Origin: Enoplolaimus lenunculus | Taxonomy: Eukaryota > Nematoda > Enoplea > Enoplida > Thoracostomopsidae | Length of the DNA: 64,000 bases | Assembly (NCBI GenBank): GCA_030248215.1 | Contig: JASANG010003338.1 | Location: 372,001 to 436,000 of the forward strand | Reading direction: 5' to 3' | Part shown: positions 47,023 to 58,800 of the stretch, piece by piece | Numbering within the stretch: the first letter of the stretch is position 1 | Layout: each line of letters begins with the position of its first letter | Made by a program: the position numbers and the translations under genes | The notes under the pieces: generated by a model | Seen by the model: only the letters and a program-made list of their open reading frames with translations | Databases searched by the model: none | What the model was told of the DNA's origin: nothing

Positions 47023-49885
47023 AATCCTCAGAAACCAAAACATTTTTTATTTTACTGATAATTTTAGGCATCTCTTTAACTATTGTATACGGTAAAACGC
47101 ACGAACATGCATAAACAGGCACTTGTTCGTGATGTTTACAAACATGATGAGCATACATCAAACTATAAAGCGGTTTATTGGCAGAATATAATAATTTAAA
47201 TATTTTACGGACACCGGACTAAACTTCAAATATGTTGAAATAAAAAACATAGGTCAAAAGAGTTATGGTCATTCTGGTAACTTGAACCATCTAAGGTTTT
47301 TAGTGATTCATTTAGCAACTTTGCCTAGAATTGGCCTTATACTCCATCGTATTTTACTTTTCACATTTTTTAAATTCGGAAGTTTATTATTGATTTTCAG
47401 CTTAAAAAGGACAAACTGCATTGGTGGGCGATGATGAAAATTATTTTTGTAATAATCATTACTGTTTTGTACAGGATTCAATTCAATTCAATTTCGATTC
47501 TTGATGTAACAAACATTTCTTAAAAGCCAAATTCGTTAGAACAGTTTATATTTGTGGCCGTATAACTCGGTCATAACAGTAGTGTGTATATAAGCATATT
47601 CCTAAGCCTTCGCGTAAGCCTTAGTCTAAGCCTTAGCCTTAGCCTGAGCCTAAGCCTTAGCCTAAGCCCAGGCTTTAGCCTACGCCTAAGCCTAAGCAAA
47701 ACAATTAGCCTAAAAAGTTCCGCGAAAAACTATCCGCCCGTGATCTTTACATGGGCCACATTTGCAGACGGGAGCAATATATTGAACCGAAAAGTATCAT
47801 TAAACGATCACAACACTCAATAAGGCACCGTAAAACACCCGAGTTTAAAATCAAATATTTTATTCGGAACGAAAAATCCTCGCCCAGTTAAGTCGATACA
47901 TCCGGTTATTGTATGATTCGCTGTGTCTTGATGAAATCCTTCGAACACAACACACGTCCAAATCAAACGAACAACAAATGGAACCACAGTGCAAACACCA
48001 GGGTTAATTTTGGCTGAAATATTATTATTAATGATAAATCATAAGCTATGAATTAATGTGTTGTTTACTCTTGAACATTTTCTTCCACTTAAAATTAAGG
48101 ATAAGGTTTAGGTTGATTAATAGAAAAAACATGTGCTTTCTTAGCACAGGAATGTGCCAAAACCTAAGCCTGCGTGTGAAAGTGTAGGTACTAGAGCCTA
48201 TTACCAAATCAGTTCTAGATAGCATATAGTTCATAAGATGAAACAGCGCCGATAATTATTCCAACACTTCGCGTATGAATGTTTTAGCCTATGAATTATC
48301 ATAAGCGTAGCATTTCCGTTTATAAAACTTGTTAAACTTGCAATCGCAAAAGCTATGAAAAGTATGACCCATGTATGGAACAGGGCCGGATCGTTTTCCG
48401 TCGGGGCTGTAAATAGAGTCAGTTTAAAGCTTTACACGAACTTTTTTGCTTAGGCTTAGGCTTAGGCTTAGGAATTATCTCATCGTTACGCTTAGGCTTA
48501 GAAATACGCTTATACTACTGTTCCTGCCCTGTGCAATACATGGGCCAAAAGTACGATTAAGCACATGTTTAGTTGTTTTTGTTCTAGCACCGTGGTACGT
48601 AACTGAAAACCATGAGACGTATATAAGACAAGCTCGCTTGGCTTGAGACTACTATTATTTCTTGCTTAGCCAGAAAAAGTAATGGAGAGTCGATCCTGTT
48701 TTGGCATTTCAATTTGAAGTAAAAAAATGTCGATGAAAATTACTGAAAATGTTTTTTACTTGACACTTCTTTGTCAAAAACAACTTTGTTGTTTAATCTG
48801 ATGTCAATGTCGACCATTTGTTTTTGCGGCTCGAAAGTCAAATCAAGGCACACTGAAATTTTTAATAATTATTTCTTATTATTAACAGGGTGCAACCGGA
48901 GGTGAAAAATACTGGAGCTGGCGGTCAAAAAAATTTGCCGGAGCTGGAGTTGGAGGTGAAGCCGGAGGTGATGAAGTTTAGGTAGTTAAAATGGTGTTTA
49001 ATTTGCTAATTTTAGCAAGTATCTAAAAGGTGTTTATCTTCTGGTATTTACGTTTATTTTTTTTACAAAATATTCGCAATTTTTGCTCAAAATTGTTCCA
49101 AAAGTTAAAACAAAACACGCCAAACAAGTCAATTTTTTAAAATATGCAAAATTTCACTACCAAAATTGTTGGAACCTCCGGCAGAAATTCTACCGGCGCC
49201 AGAAGTCCATTTCCTGCCAGAACCAGAGCCGGACGCAGACATCCGGTCGTACCCTGCTTGATAGCCCAAAAACATTTTACCGTATAAGACTCTTCTGTCA
49301 ACGGCGTACAGCTTATAAGAGTTGAGTGCACAGCAAGTTGAAACGTTTAAAAACTGTTGTTCGAGTATTATTTTACCGAAATTGATGAATACCGTTGTGG
49401 ACCCAGCAGTTTGAATCTATGGAAACAAAATTTAATATATGCAATCAATAAACGTGTTCTGCGTAAAGTATGCATTCAGTCGTGTATATTAAGTTGCAAA
49501 ATGAAATACACAATGTGCAGTTTTTAACAGCTAAAATCTTCGCAAGATGCGAGAGACCCGTAGTCGAGCAGGCAAAAAGGTAACAATCCATTGAAAATTC
49601 GTGGATTAAATTTAATGTGATACCAGCCTGAAATTGGATTTCAGCTGCCATTGAAAATATTCGTGACCGAAAGGGTTCAAGAAAACAAAACCCTGCAAAA
49701 TTTTTGAGCCCTAAATTTTTTTGCAATACCAATCGATACTTACAGTCTTCAGGATGTTTTGAAATGTTGAAATTTACACAGGCTGAGCATGTCGCATTGT
49801 GACAATCGAAAGACGTTTCACCAACTGATGTTCCAATAAACATGCACATCAACACCGATACGGCCGGAATTAAGTATTTAATCAT
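47023..49885 (-). CDS. Cysteine-rich secreted N-terminal exons, probably the 5' end of the VWD gene
   Basis: Exon 49744-49885 begins with ATG at 49885 and encodes a hydrophobic signal peptide (MIKYLIPAVSVLMCMFIG), then a short Cys-rich segment ending HPED before donor GTAAGT. A second exon starts at 48013 after TATTTCAG; it encodes NPGVCTVVPFVVRLIW and further Cys residues, and its donor near 47840-47880 is unclear. A third exon, 47023-47162, encodes HHVCKHHEQVPVYACSC and again ends in SED before a GT. All lie upstream of the VWD exons on the same strand, and no start codon was found nearer to them. Linkage to the VWD exons is inferred; the region could also be a small separate secreted protein. 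Confidence 0.45.
47556..47757. mobile_element. TTAGGC-type MITE with a long tract
   Basis: It starts near GGCCGTATAACTCGG and ends GTGATCTTTACATGGGCC. The interior has about 90 bp of CCTAAG/CCTTAG units, the longest tract in the window. The flanking octamers match at about 6 of 8 positions. Confidence 0.75.
48366..48546. mobile_element. TTAGGC-type MITE, target duplication AAAAGTAT/AAAAGTAC
   Basis: The 181-bp element starts GACCCATGTATGGAACAGGG and ends GCAATACATGGGCC. Flanking octamers at 48358-48365 and 48547-48554 agree at 7 of 8 positions. The interior has GGCTTAGGCTTAGGCTTAGG. Confidence 0.85.
48886..49256. mobile_element. CCGGAG-rich hAT-type MITE without clear target duplication
   Basis: It starts CAGGGTGCAACCGGAGGTG and ends ATCCGGTCGTACCCTG. 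Internal blocks match 42734-43019 and 43037-43387. The flanking octamers do not match. Confidence 0.7.
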
Positions 49886-50059
49886 TGTAGTTTAAAGTTT
49901 CAAGGGTAAAAGTGTATATTTTATATTTCGTAAGTAAACGTGGTTAAATCGAATCCAATATATATATATATATTTATATATATATAAATATATATATTTA
50001 TATATAAGACTTTCAATTTCAGTATAGCATAAAGTGTATGTGCAATATATTTCTGACAT

Positions 50060-50140
50060 AAAGTCAGTTTAGGCTTTAGGCTTAGCAATATGCTTATTTA
50101 TAATGCTGTTCTGCTCCTGTTCTTTATACATTGGACCATT
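50060..50140. repeat. Fragment of a TTAGGC-type MITE
   Basis: AGTTTAGGCTTTAGGCTTAGC and a terminal CCTGTTCTTTATACATTGGACC identify the right part of an element. The left half is gone. Confidence 0.6.
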
Positions 50141-50918
50141 TTTGTAACGATGCAAATGGCAAATTTCCATAATTTTCTAAATTTTGTTCAAAAATAGCAG
50201 ATTAGAAACCTTAAGTTTCGATAATGGAATATTGTTTTCCAAAATACGACTACAGACATTCTGCAAGTTCTTTCTTGTCTCGGTACAATGAAGTTCGTGG
50301 TTTTCAACGATGTGATTAGTGCTAAAAGTTGAATAAAAGCTATGCGTAAATACAGGAATGAAGCATAAAAAGGTGCATTCAAGTAGTCTTAAAACTAGCT
50401 TATTGTGACTGGAATTCCGCCGTTAAAATGCTAAAACAAGGCATTGATTTCGTTAAGCGTAAAAACAATCGCAAAGTCACATGCCGGCTTTGTTCGATAA
50501 CGGTGTTCACAGTTTTACGCTATTACTTTGATAACTGGACGGCAAACTGGCGCTGATAAGCTGATTTAGCCGCTTTTCAAGCTGCTAATTCTAAGATTTA
50601 ATAGTAAACAGTTTTAGTTGTTAAAAGATATGAAATATTTTTGGTGCCGAAATCTTTTGTCAGACAATTATTTTTCTGACTATAATATATTCCGCGAAAA
50701 ATTAGCAAATTTGAATCTGCTATCGGCCCCAAAATCAAATCGACAATTGCCGCTCTGATTCGGGAAATTCCGGTGCTTACCCTGTCTAAACTCGGTCACT
50801 AAATTTTCGTAGTTGCATGAGTATACGTTTTCATGTGCCACACCAACGTTGATTTGACCGAAGTAACAGTCCAGCGTATACCTTAATACAGGACGCTATC
50901 GGAGGTGATAAAAATTGC

Positions 50919-51120
50919 CACTGCAAAAAATAGTGAGTTAAATTGACTCTCTCCGAAATAGGCTTTCTCCGAGTACACAAACTGAGTCAAAATTCGACTC
51001 CACCAGAGTCAAATTGAGTCTAATTTCACTCAGACACAGTCGAATTTTGAGTCAGTTTGTGTAGTCAGGAAAAGCCTATTTCGGAGAGAGTCAATTTGAC
51101 TCACCATTTTTTGCAGCGTG
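50919..51120. mobile_element. Foldback element with GAGTCAAATTGACTC motifs, copy 2
   Basis: Arms CACTGCAAAAAATAGTGAG and CTCACCATTTTTTGCAG are mirrored, and the inner blocks (CTCCGAAATAGGCTT, ACACAAACTGAGTCAAA) follow the same order as in 22358-22570. Confidence 0.82.
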
Positions 51121-51593
51121 GAGGGAAACAATTCTATTTGGAGCCGTAGGTGAAACAGTTTTGTAAGAAAAAGGATTTAGTGTAACTTTATAAGCAAGAA
51201 TCTACAAATTACGTCCAAAAATTCGGATTTAACCTTCTATTTTGAGAAATCTCAGCAATAAAGATTCCACCCGCAACTGCTCCAGTGTTAATATACAAAC
51301 TAACCCTCCAGGCAAATTTACTATAAAAAGGCCAACAATTCGGTCCGTAGGTTGATGTTCTGCCGGAATTTTTGCGGGAGGTTTTGGCAATTTCGGTAGT
51401 GAAATTTTGTTGCAGTTCAACAAAATTTGTCATTTTGGAGTATTTCGTTTAAACTTTTGGCACAAATTTGAAGGAAAAAATGCCGATCATTCTAAAAAAT
51501 AAGCGTAAAGCCAAACAATTTAACAACATATTATAAATATTAACTTAAGCGAAAAATTTTAGTTTACTATCTATAAACTAACAAACTAAACAC

Positions 51594-52239
51594 CATTCTA
51601 TACTTGATTTCTTCTCACATCCGGCTTCAGCAAATTTTATTGACTCCGGCATATTTCAGTTCGAACCAGGGTTGTTGGCCGGAAAAAAATTACTGGAAAA
51701 AATGGGTTTTTTCATTTTTTTTTTCGAGGGGGTGGAAAAAATGGAAAAATATTAAACGATTCTTAAATATAATTTGCAACTAAATATTATATTAAATAAG
51801 ATTAGACGACATGTAACTAATTTTCATGCAACACATTAAAAGTGACCGTGTGTAATGTCTACCAGGAGGACACATTATATGTCAGAAAAGAGCGATAATT
51901 GCAGCATATGAACATATAAATGGATCTCAGAATTGAAACTTTGCCACGAGATTCATTGTAAAACTACATATGCAACTTGCTCGGTTCAGTCACCAAGTTT
52001 CGTCGGCAGTGGGGCCAAAGTTAGGGTGCTCAAAGTTGAAAGCGTGTTTTTACCGTATGAGTGAACACAAGAATACGCCTAGCTTCAACCTCGCTTTGCT
52101 TGCGAGGCTGCAGCAATTGAGAGGCTTTGATGTCAGAAAAAACACAAAAGTATCTTGGGATTTAATATATACTTACAAAAAACTAGTGTGACTTGTTAAA
52201 GTCGATTCATTTATGAGTTTCTGATGTTCTGATGACCTC
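51594..52239. repeat. Direct repeat, left copy (646 bp)
   Basis: It starts CATTCTATACTTGATTTC and ends CTGATGTTCTGATGACCTC. The copy at 53429-54071 differs by a few single bases and by the length of one T run. The sequence upstream of the left copy belongs to a CCGGAG-type MITE whose right end is inside the repeat, so the repeat border falls within that MITE. Confidence 0.95.
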
Positions 52240-52589
52240 TGTAAAAACCCTTCGATGATTGGATACAATTCGTGTAACAACAAATATTGTTGAGTCCGAA
52301 ATCGCGGACCGACGATAGTTGAGTAAATACACCAGGTATAACTAGGGTTTAGTTTTTTATTTTAGATAACGAAATATTCACAATTCAAACTAATTTACAC
52401 CGAACATCTTCGGCTAACCTTACATAGCATCAAACCTGTATTATCCCGAAAATTTCCAAATTAAAACCAAAACCAGAATTTTCAGTCTCCGCTTTTCCTT
52501 TATTACCAAACTAATCCCGTGCTTTTCCCCAGTATGCAAAAATCCACTAGCTACTGTTCGATGTAATCGACACTCGCGAGAGCAAAGTT

Positions 52590-53431
52590 CTATCGAACGA
52601 ACATTCCATTGGAGCTTCGATAATAGGAAACCCGATCTTTTGTCATAATAAATGCCACTGTTTTGAGTTCTTCGACGATTTCCGCACATGCTCTGATCAC
52701 CATGCGGAAGCCCAAATGGTTAAGATGAAACCCATCCGTGTCGAAGAACCTTTTGTTAATCGTTCCGGGATTGCCCCAATGAACGGGCAATCGCCACGTG
52801 TCGTCCAATTGATGCAGGATATCCCTAAATGTTGGCAGCGCGCTTCGATAAATCGAGAATGCACCGATATGTGCGGGATCGATGGATGTGGTACAGCAGT
52901 GCACAAGATAATCTGGGGGCCCTCCGGCATCTGCTCGATGAATTTTTCCATTACCGCCCAGGATGAACGTTGTTTCTCGTCGCTATCTTGAGCATTGTTA
53001 ACACCACAATTGATAATAATTGTGTGGTAGATCGCAGGACTCACACGTAATTGACCGATAATATCGACTAGATCATGATACCTACCGCCAGAAACTGCTA
53101 TGGCCCGTCCGCCGTTGACGAATTGAATATTACGAGCTTGGCTGTCCGACAATATAAGGACCGTTTTGCGGTATCGAATATGAAATTCAACACGACCCCT
53201 GGCGTAAGCCTCAGCGTGCGTTATAATAGGCTCCCAATTCGACAATTGATGGCGCAAAATAAGCTTGTCGAGACAAACTCCGTAATTATTGAACCCTGGG
53301 AACCAAGGTTCCCTGAATCCGTACTGTGGACGATATCCCGAACTCCACACCATTTCGTGGGTAGCTGTCGTGAGCACAAAATTTAACAGTTTGGTTTTGG
53401 GAAAATTCCGAACGATTGACATGAAGGTCAT
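52590..53431 (-). pseudogene. SGNH/GDSL-hydrolase-like ORF, frameshifted, probably from a retroelement
   Basis: Two overlapping frames together give an SGNH-hydrolase-like protein. The first (from 53431) carries TVLILSDSQARN, with the nucleophile Ser in a DS motif, and IIINCGVNNAQD, which fits the GxN oxyanion block. The frame then breaks near 52880-52900. The second frame carries the DGFHLNHLG motif with the Asp-x-x-His pair expected near the C-terminus. A single indel therefore separates the catalytic residues. SGNH hydrolase ORFs are known from Ngaro-type tyrosine-recombinase retroelements and from ORF1 of some CR1-type elements; no recombinase or reverse transcriptase is present here. The ATG overlaps the start of the right direct repeat. 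An unrelated host esterase pseudogene is an alternative. Confidence 0.75.
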
Positions 53432-54071
53432 TCTATACTTGATTTCTTCTCACATCCGGCTTCAGCAAGTTTTATTGACTCCGGCATATTTCAGTTCGAA
53501 CCAGGGTTGTTGGCCGGAAAAAAATTACTGGAAAAAATGGGTTTTTTCATTTTTTTCGAGGGGGTGGAAAAAATGGAAAAATATTAAACGATTCTTAAAT
53601 ATAATTTGCAACTAAATATTATATTAAATAAGATTAGACGACATGTAACTAATTTTCATGCAACACATTAAAAGTGACCGTGTGTAATGTCTACCAGGAG
53701 GACACATTATATGTCAGAAAAGAGCGATAATTGCAGCATATGAACATATAAATGGATCTCAGAATTGAAACTTTGCCACGAGATTCATTGTAAAACTACA
53801 TATGCAACTTGCTCGGTTCAGTCACCAAGTTTCGTCGGCAGTGGGGCCAAAGTTAGGGTGCTCAAAGTTGAAAGCGTGTTTTTACCGTATGAGTTAACAC
53901 AAGAATACGCCTAGCTTCAACCTCGCTTTGCTTGCGAGGCTGCAGCAATTGAGAGGCTTTGATGTCAGAAAAAACACAAAAGTATCTTGGGATTTAATAT
54001 ATACTTACAAAAAACTAGTGTGACTTGTTAAAGTCGATTCATTTATGAGTTTCTGATGTTCTGATGACCTC
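53429..54071. repeat. Direct repeat, right copy (643 bp)
   Basis: Nearly identical to 51594-52239, with fewer than ten differences visible, including a 3-bp shorter T run and a G-to-T change in a GAGTTAACAC segment. The high identity implies a recent duplication. Confidence 0.95.
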
Positions 54072-54635
54072 CGACCATTTTTCCATGCCAAAAGTTGAAT
54101 TTTTAAAAAATTCGAATTGTAAGGTCCCAAATTCCTCCACTAGACTCAAAATGTTTTTTGTCGAAAAATAATACAAATTATATACCATTTGTTCGCAGGT
54201 TAAGGAGCTGAGACGAATATCGTTAAATATATCCCAATCAGACGTCCGCTTAACGAGTCACTGATATATAATTTGTCCATTTTATAGAAAAAAATTTACG
54301 GTCCCAGGAGGCTGAATTGTGGCCTTAAAAATCTAATTTTTCAGATTTGGGCATGTAATGATCAGATGTCATCAGAAGCTCAAAACACTTTCAAAATGTG
54401 AGCATTTTTGGGTAAACGACGGCTAAGGGTGGGCTAACCCATCACTCAGACAAAGAATGAATTTTTTCCGGATACAATGGAAAAAATTCATTTTTTTCCG
54501 GTCAACACATTCCGCCTACTCTATGCGCTCAAAATACAGATGTACAATAGAAATTTATTAAGTACGATAAATAAAAAGAAAGGTTACATCCCAACGCGAA
54601 TTTAGTTTTGCAGATCACGAAGCAATAGTAGTCAA

Positions 54636-55027
54636 CAGGGTGTAACGGGATATCCGCTTCCGGTGAAAGTCGGCATCATTTCCGGTAAAAATCAGTATTC
54701 ATTTCCGTTATATAAATACAGAAAATCCTGTCATATTCACGCTCAAAATTAGTAAAAAACGTATATAACCAGCAATTTTTCATTACAAATATACGGTAAT
54801 TGTTTGATACGAAAGAAAAACTACGAAATTCATCCAAAATCTTTAAAAAATTTGGCGCATCCGCCATTTTTTCTTCCAAATTTTAGAAAGCCCGGTGAAA
54901 ATTTGCATGTCTCAATTCTATTGCCACAGAAATAAAACATCATTGAAACATTTATACTCCAACATACGGTTTCCGTTATTTCGATCACTATCTGTTTCCG
55001 CTATTTTTACTATCCTTTTACACTCTG
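54636..55027. mobile_element. hAT-type MITE, CAGGGTGTAACGG ends, target duplication GTAGTCAA/G
   Basis: The 392-bp element starts CAGGGTGTAACGGG and ends CTTTTACACTCTG. Flanking octamers GTAGTCAA (54628-54635) and GTAGTCAG (55028-55035) agree at 7 of 8 positions. It is the complete reference copy for the fragments at 13215-13550 and 31110-31425. A minus-strand open frame inside is not a gene. Confidence 0.83.
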
Positions 55028-55035
55028 GTAGTCAG

Positions 55036-55850
55036 TAAATGTAGTATTTTCATTCATAACTTATATTTTGCGCTATCTTAAGTCAATTTCTAAATTCTAT
55101 ACCTAGACATTCCTGGCATTGCTTGAACACACCGATTTGTAGCGTGCTCAATTTTGTGACTTCATACTCTAACAATCAAAATCAGAAGTGTTGCTCATGT
55201 TGACTCTAGGGGTATACCTACGAAGTCTACATGTAAGCCTGAGTCTACACCTAAACCTTCGATCTTTAAAATTCGCTAGTCTTCCGGTATCCTGCCTAGC
55301 AAGACCCTATACCAATAACACGACGGACTGCATTCCCAAAGTAAAAAAGAATGACGCTTTTAACTTATACGTACGTTTTTAAACACAATTTTATTTAGCT
55401 ATAATGAGAAATGCTACAACACTCATCACCACAACCCGATAGGGACATTAAAATTATTTTTTATAAGCTTCCCCGAAAGTAATCCTGAAACTATTATTAC
55501 AGAAACACTGTCAAACAAAACAATACACCATGACAAAGACATCAAACATAATGCTGCCTAATTTAATTAAACCGGAACTTACAATTGAGCAAAGCTCGAG
55601 TTATCAAATATTTGCTTGTTTTAAACGTACCATAAATTATAAACTAACCACAATATAAGCTGGCAACTATGAACTACATAGTGTTCAGTATTTAAGTATT
55701 CCGTACAACCTTACGTTTGCGGAAGTACTTAATATTTCTAAATCTACAACCGTAACAAGTGCAACCAACAGCCACTACGCACATTTGAAAATACTGGCTA
55801 AAGAACCGAACCAGCACAGTACGATGGGTAACTATCTCATCTCACCTGGT
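55036..55850. other. Intergenic stretch 3' of the SENP gene, nothing recognised
   Basis: About 800 bp of AT-rich sequence with no conserved coding block, no repeat family member identified and only short open frames. Confidence 0.5.
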
Positions 55851-55852
55851 AC

Positions 55853-55858
55853 TTTATT
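55853..55858 (-). terminator. Possible polyadenylation signal of the SENP gene
   Basis: AATAAA on the minus strand lies about 10 bases after the stop codon at 55868. That is unusually close, so a different signal may be used. Confidence 0.3.
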
Positions 55859-55867
55859 TCGTAAACA

Positions 55868-58800
55868 TTATTCAATTACTGCAATATCATCGTCGTTACT
55901 ACTATCTTCAAACAAGCTTGCCATATGATCAGACTGTTCAGCAGTTTTGCTCATGCCTTCAGTGCTACTTTGCTGTTGTTCCATGAGATGCTGCCTGTAT
56001 TTCAAAGCCAGTTCTGAAATCAGTTCTTTCAATGCCTGAAAGTATAAATAAATTTACTTCAAAATAGCATTTCACACAATACATATATTTCGATGAAGAT
56101 GCATTATGATGACATCAAATCATGTTTTCAGTACATTATACACTTTCGTTACCAATTAATTTATACTATTTTCCCCATATATGTACACCAAACACACTGC
56201 TCCTAACAAAAGCGAGTTTCGGTAACCAGTAAGTGCAAAACCTCGAAGAAACCGCTGTGTCTGTAACTAAATGGAATTTTAAATTTTCAGAGGCAGCAGT
56301 TTGCCTGAACGAAAACCAACTGCAATCTACTAGCAACAGTAGCTCCGCTTAAAAATATTGCTCAACAAAGAATGTATACTAATTTAAGCGAAAGAGTACT
56401 TTTGTAGAATATACTACTTAAAATACCTTGCGCTTTCGCCGAACAACTGACAGTTGAAACCACTTTGACAGGTCTCCGTGATTCGGTGGTGTTGTATTCA
56501 GTGAATCGAGTAAAGCAGCGTGGGACCGAAGACTTCGCAACCGGCGATTTTGATTCCAACTCGACAAATCATCCAACAATTCGACAAAATCTCGCTTTTG
56601 CTCTGTTTTCGCAACTGACTGTGATAAATCGTACATGGGTTCTGTTGCTAGTAGAACAACGTTTGGGTTCTATAACATATATTATTGTGTATCTACGCAT
56701 TTTGGCATTTCCATGACGTCTGGTATCGAGCAGTAATTGATGCTGCGGCGGACGAATACAGCATTTGGCGATACAACTAGTAAGCCAGGGCACTAGCCGG
56801 AAAACTGTTTCGTGAGCTAAGTTACAGTCTGTTAAAACAGAACGCAGAAGTACTGCGGAAACCCTAAACCTAAACAGCGGTTGTTTGTTCTGTTGACAAT
56901 ATAAACACGATAACAGCCAGGGAAGAGCACTCTGCGTTACAAACCGGGAATGATATCGGAGATAAAATTTACTGAAGTTCTTAAAAAAATTTTGTTGAAT
57001 TTTTTCAATATTTAGATTACGCGATAGTTTTTGCTGTGTAATAAGAAGGTTATCTAATGAAATTTATATTGGTTTCCTTATTAAGAATGGTTTTTTGCCG
57101 GTTTTAGGTTGAAAAGAAGTTTTTATTAAGGCTAAAACAATTTTTAAAAACAGTTGGTTATTTTGTTAAGGAGTTTGAAATCTATCAAGACTAAAAAGAC
57201 GAAACCCGTTGTAAACCCAGCTTTACAGAGACCGGCCGTAACCAGCAATAGTACAGCGTCTGTTTACCTCAAGAAAGCTTTCCACATACTGTAATAAAAA
57301 CAACCCGCAATCGGAATAGTTTGTTTGCTGTGGAACTTCGGGATACAAACCCGGAATTGTAGAATTTGTAAATTTAGCTTTTGTTGTCGATTCAGCATCC
57401 GCGTCATTTGCAGCGTTAGAAAAATTGTTTTTTCGCGCGTGCCATTCTTCTGTTAAGTAGCTAAAATAACGTAAGGTAAACGTACCAAAACTGTATTTGC
57501 GACTGAAACGTGTGAATTTCCTTAATATAGTTAGCAGAAATGAGCTTATTTTATTCTTTATTAAGTACAATTTATCAAAATCTTAGATCGATATATAAAT
57601 TCATAAACTAAAACACATCACGCGCAAACTAGAATAACCGGTTCAAAGCACATTTTTATTAAACTTCGAGTCCTGCAAAATATTGTCCAATAACTTGTTG
57701 TTCATAAAAGAAACGCTGTATAACTCACTCCTGCAAGGCAGACACAGTACTTGAGCGATAGTCACCAGGAACCAGAGAATCGAATATAATTATTCGTGGC
57801 CTAAAATTACCGGTAACTAGTCGTTGCATACTTGAGCACAAAGTATCTATACATTATGTCCAGGGTGCAACCGGAATTACAATTTACCGAAACCGGATTT
57901 TGAAAAAATTACCGGAAACGGGACCGGAAAATGAAAAATACATGCCACCGAAAAATTCATTTTAATTATCTTCTTTGCAATATTATTGGTTAAATAACAA
58001 TAGGGAAAGATAGGTATTCACTTTATCTGCTGTATTTTAATTTTTTAATCAACAGAAGTGAAATCTATCTTATATGATTTATTTTCGGCGATTGTCAAGG
58101 CTTACATACTAAACTAATGCCATCTATTTAATTTTACCGTTATTTTTAGCAAAATATCTTAATTTCCACCAACTAAAATTTAATACCGGAATTTTTAATT
58201 TCGGTAAAAATTTACCGGAACCGGAACGTCAAAAATTTTCGGATCCAGAACCGAAATTCCCGTTGCACCCTGATTATGTCTTGTATATGATGGGTCAATT
58301 CAAATAATTAATTTACACAATTTCTGCGCTCAAATTCAAAACTCTGCTTTAAATCAATCTCAAAACGATAGCTGCACACTTCCCAAAATTCTTCAAATCA
58401 AATACTGATATAATATTCTAGTGGAATTTATGATGATTTATTGCTGATTAACAGCATAATGATGATGCAAAGTATATCGTAGGCACGCCATAAGCTTATA
58501 ATGTAGCTTATGAATTGTTGAACAACATATTACAGTAATGTTTTAGGCGGATCTGCAACCAAAATTATTTACAAAGCGGTATTTTGCTATTTTACTCGCC
58601 AAATTCCGGAACCGGAATTATGGTTGCAACTTGGTTTAGGCCATGGTTTCAATAAAAACTACTTGTCGCAGGAAGCACAAACAGGAATTCATTTTTTCGC
58701 CCGAACATTGGAATTATAGTGGATCACCGAATGACGGCTAATCGACTATACCGCAAAATAAAATATGAGCTGTTCACCGCCTGTTTGAAGTTATCATTAG

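Larger units (their letters stand above)
49886..51593. other. Intergenic region upstream of the cysteine-rich exons
   Basis: It contains an AT dinucleotide-rich stretch (49960-50005), a TTAGGC-type fragment (50060-50140), a foldback element (50919-51120) and sequence related to the CCGGAG-rich MITEs (51340-51593). The promoter of the gene starting at 49885 should lie here but no element can be named. Confidence 0.5.

Noticed and set aside
51594-54071. Complete LTR retrotransposon
   Set aside because: The repeats lack TG..CA ends, a target duplication, primer-binding site and any reverse transcriptase or integrase; the left repeat border lies within a MITE.
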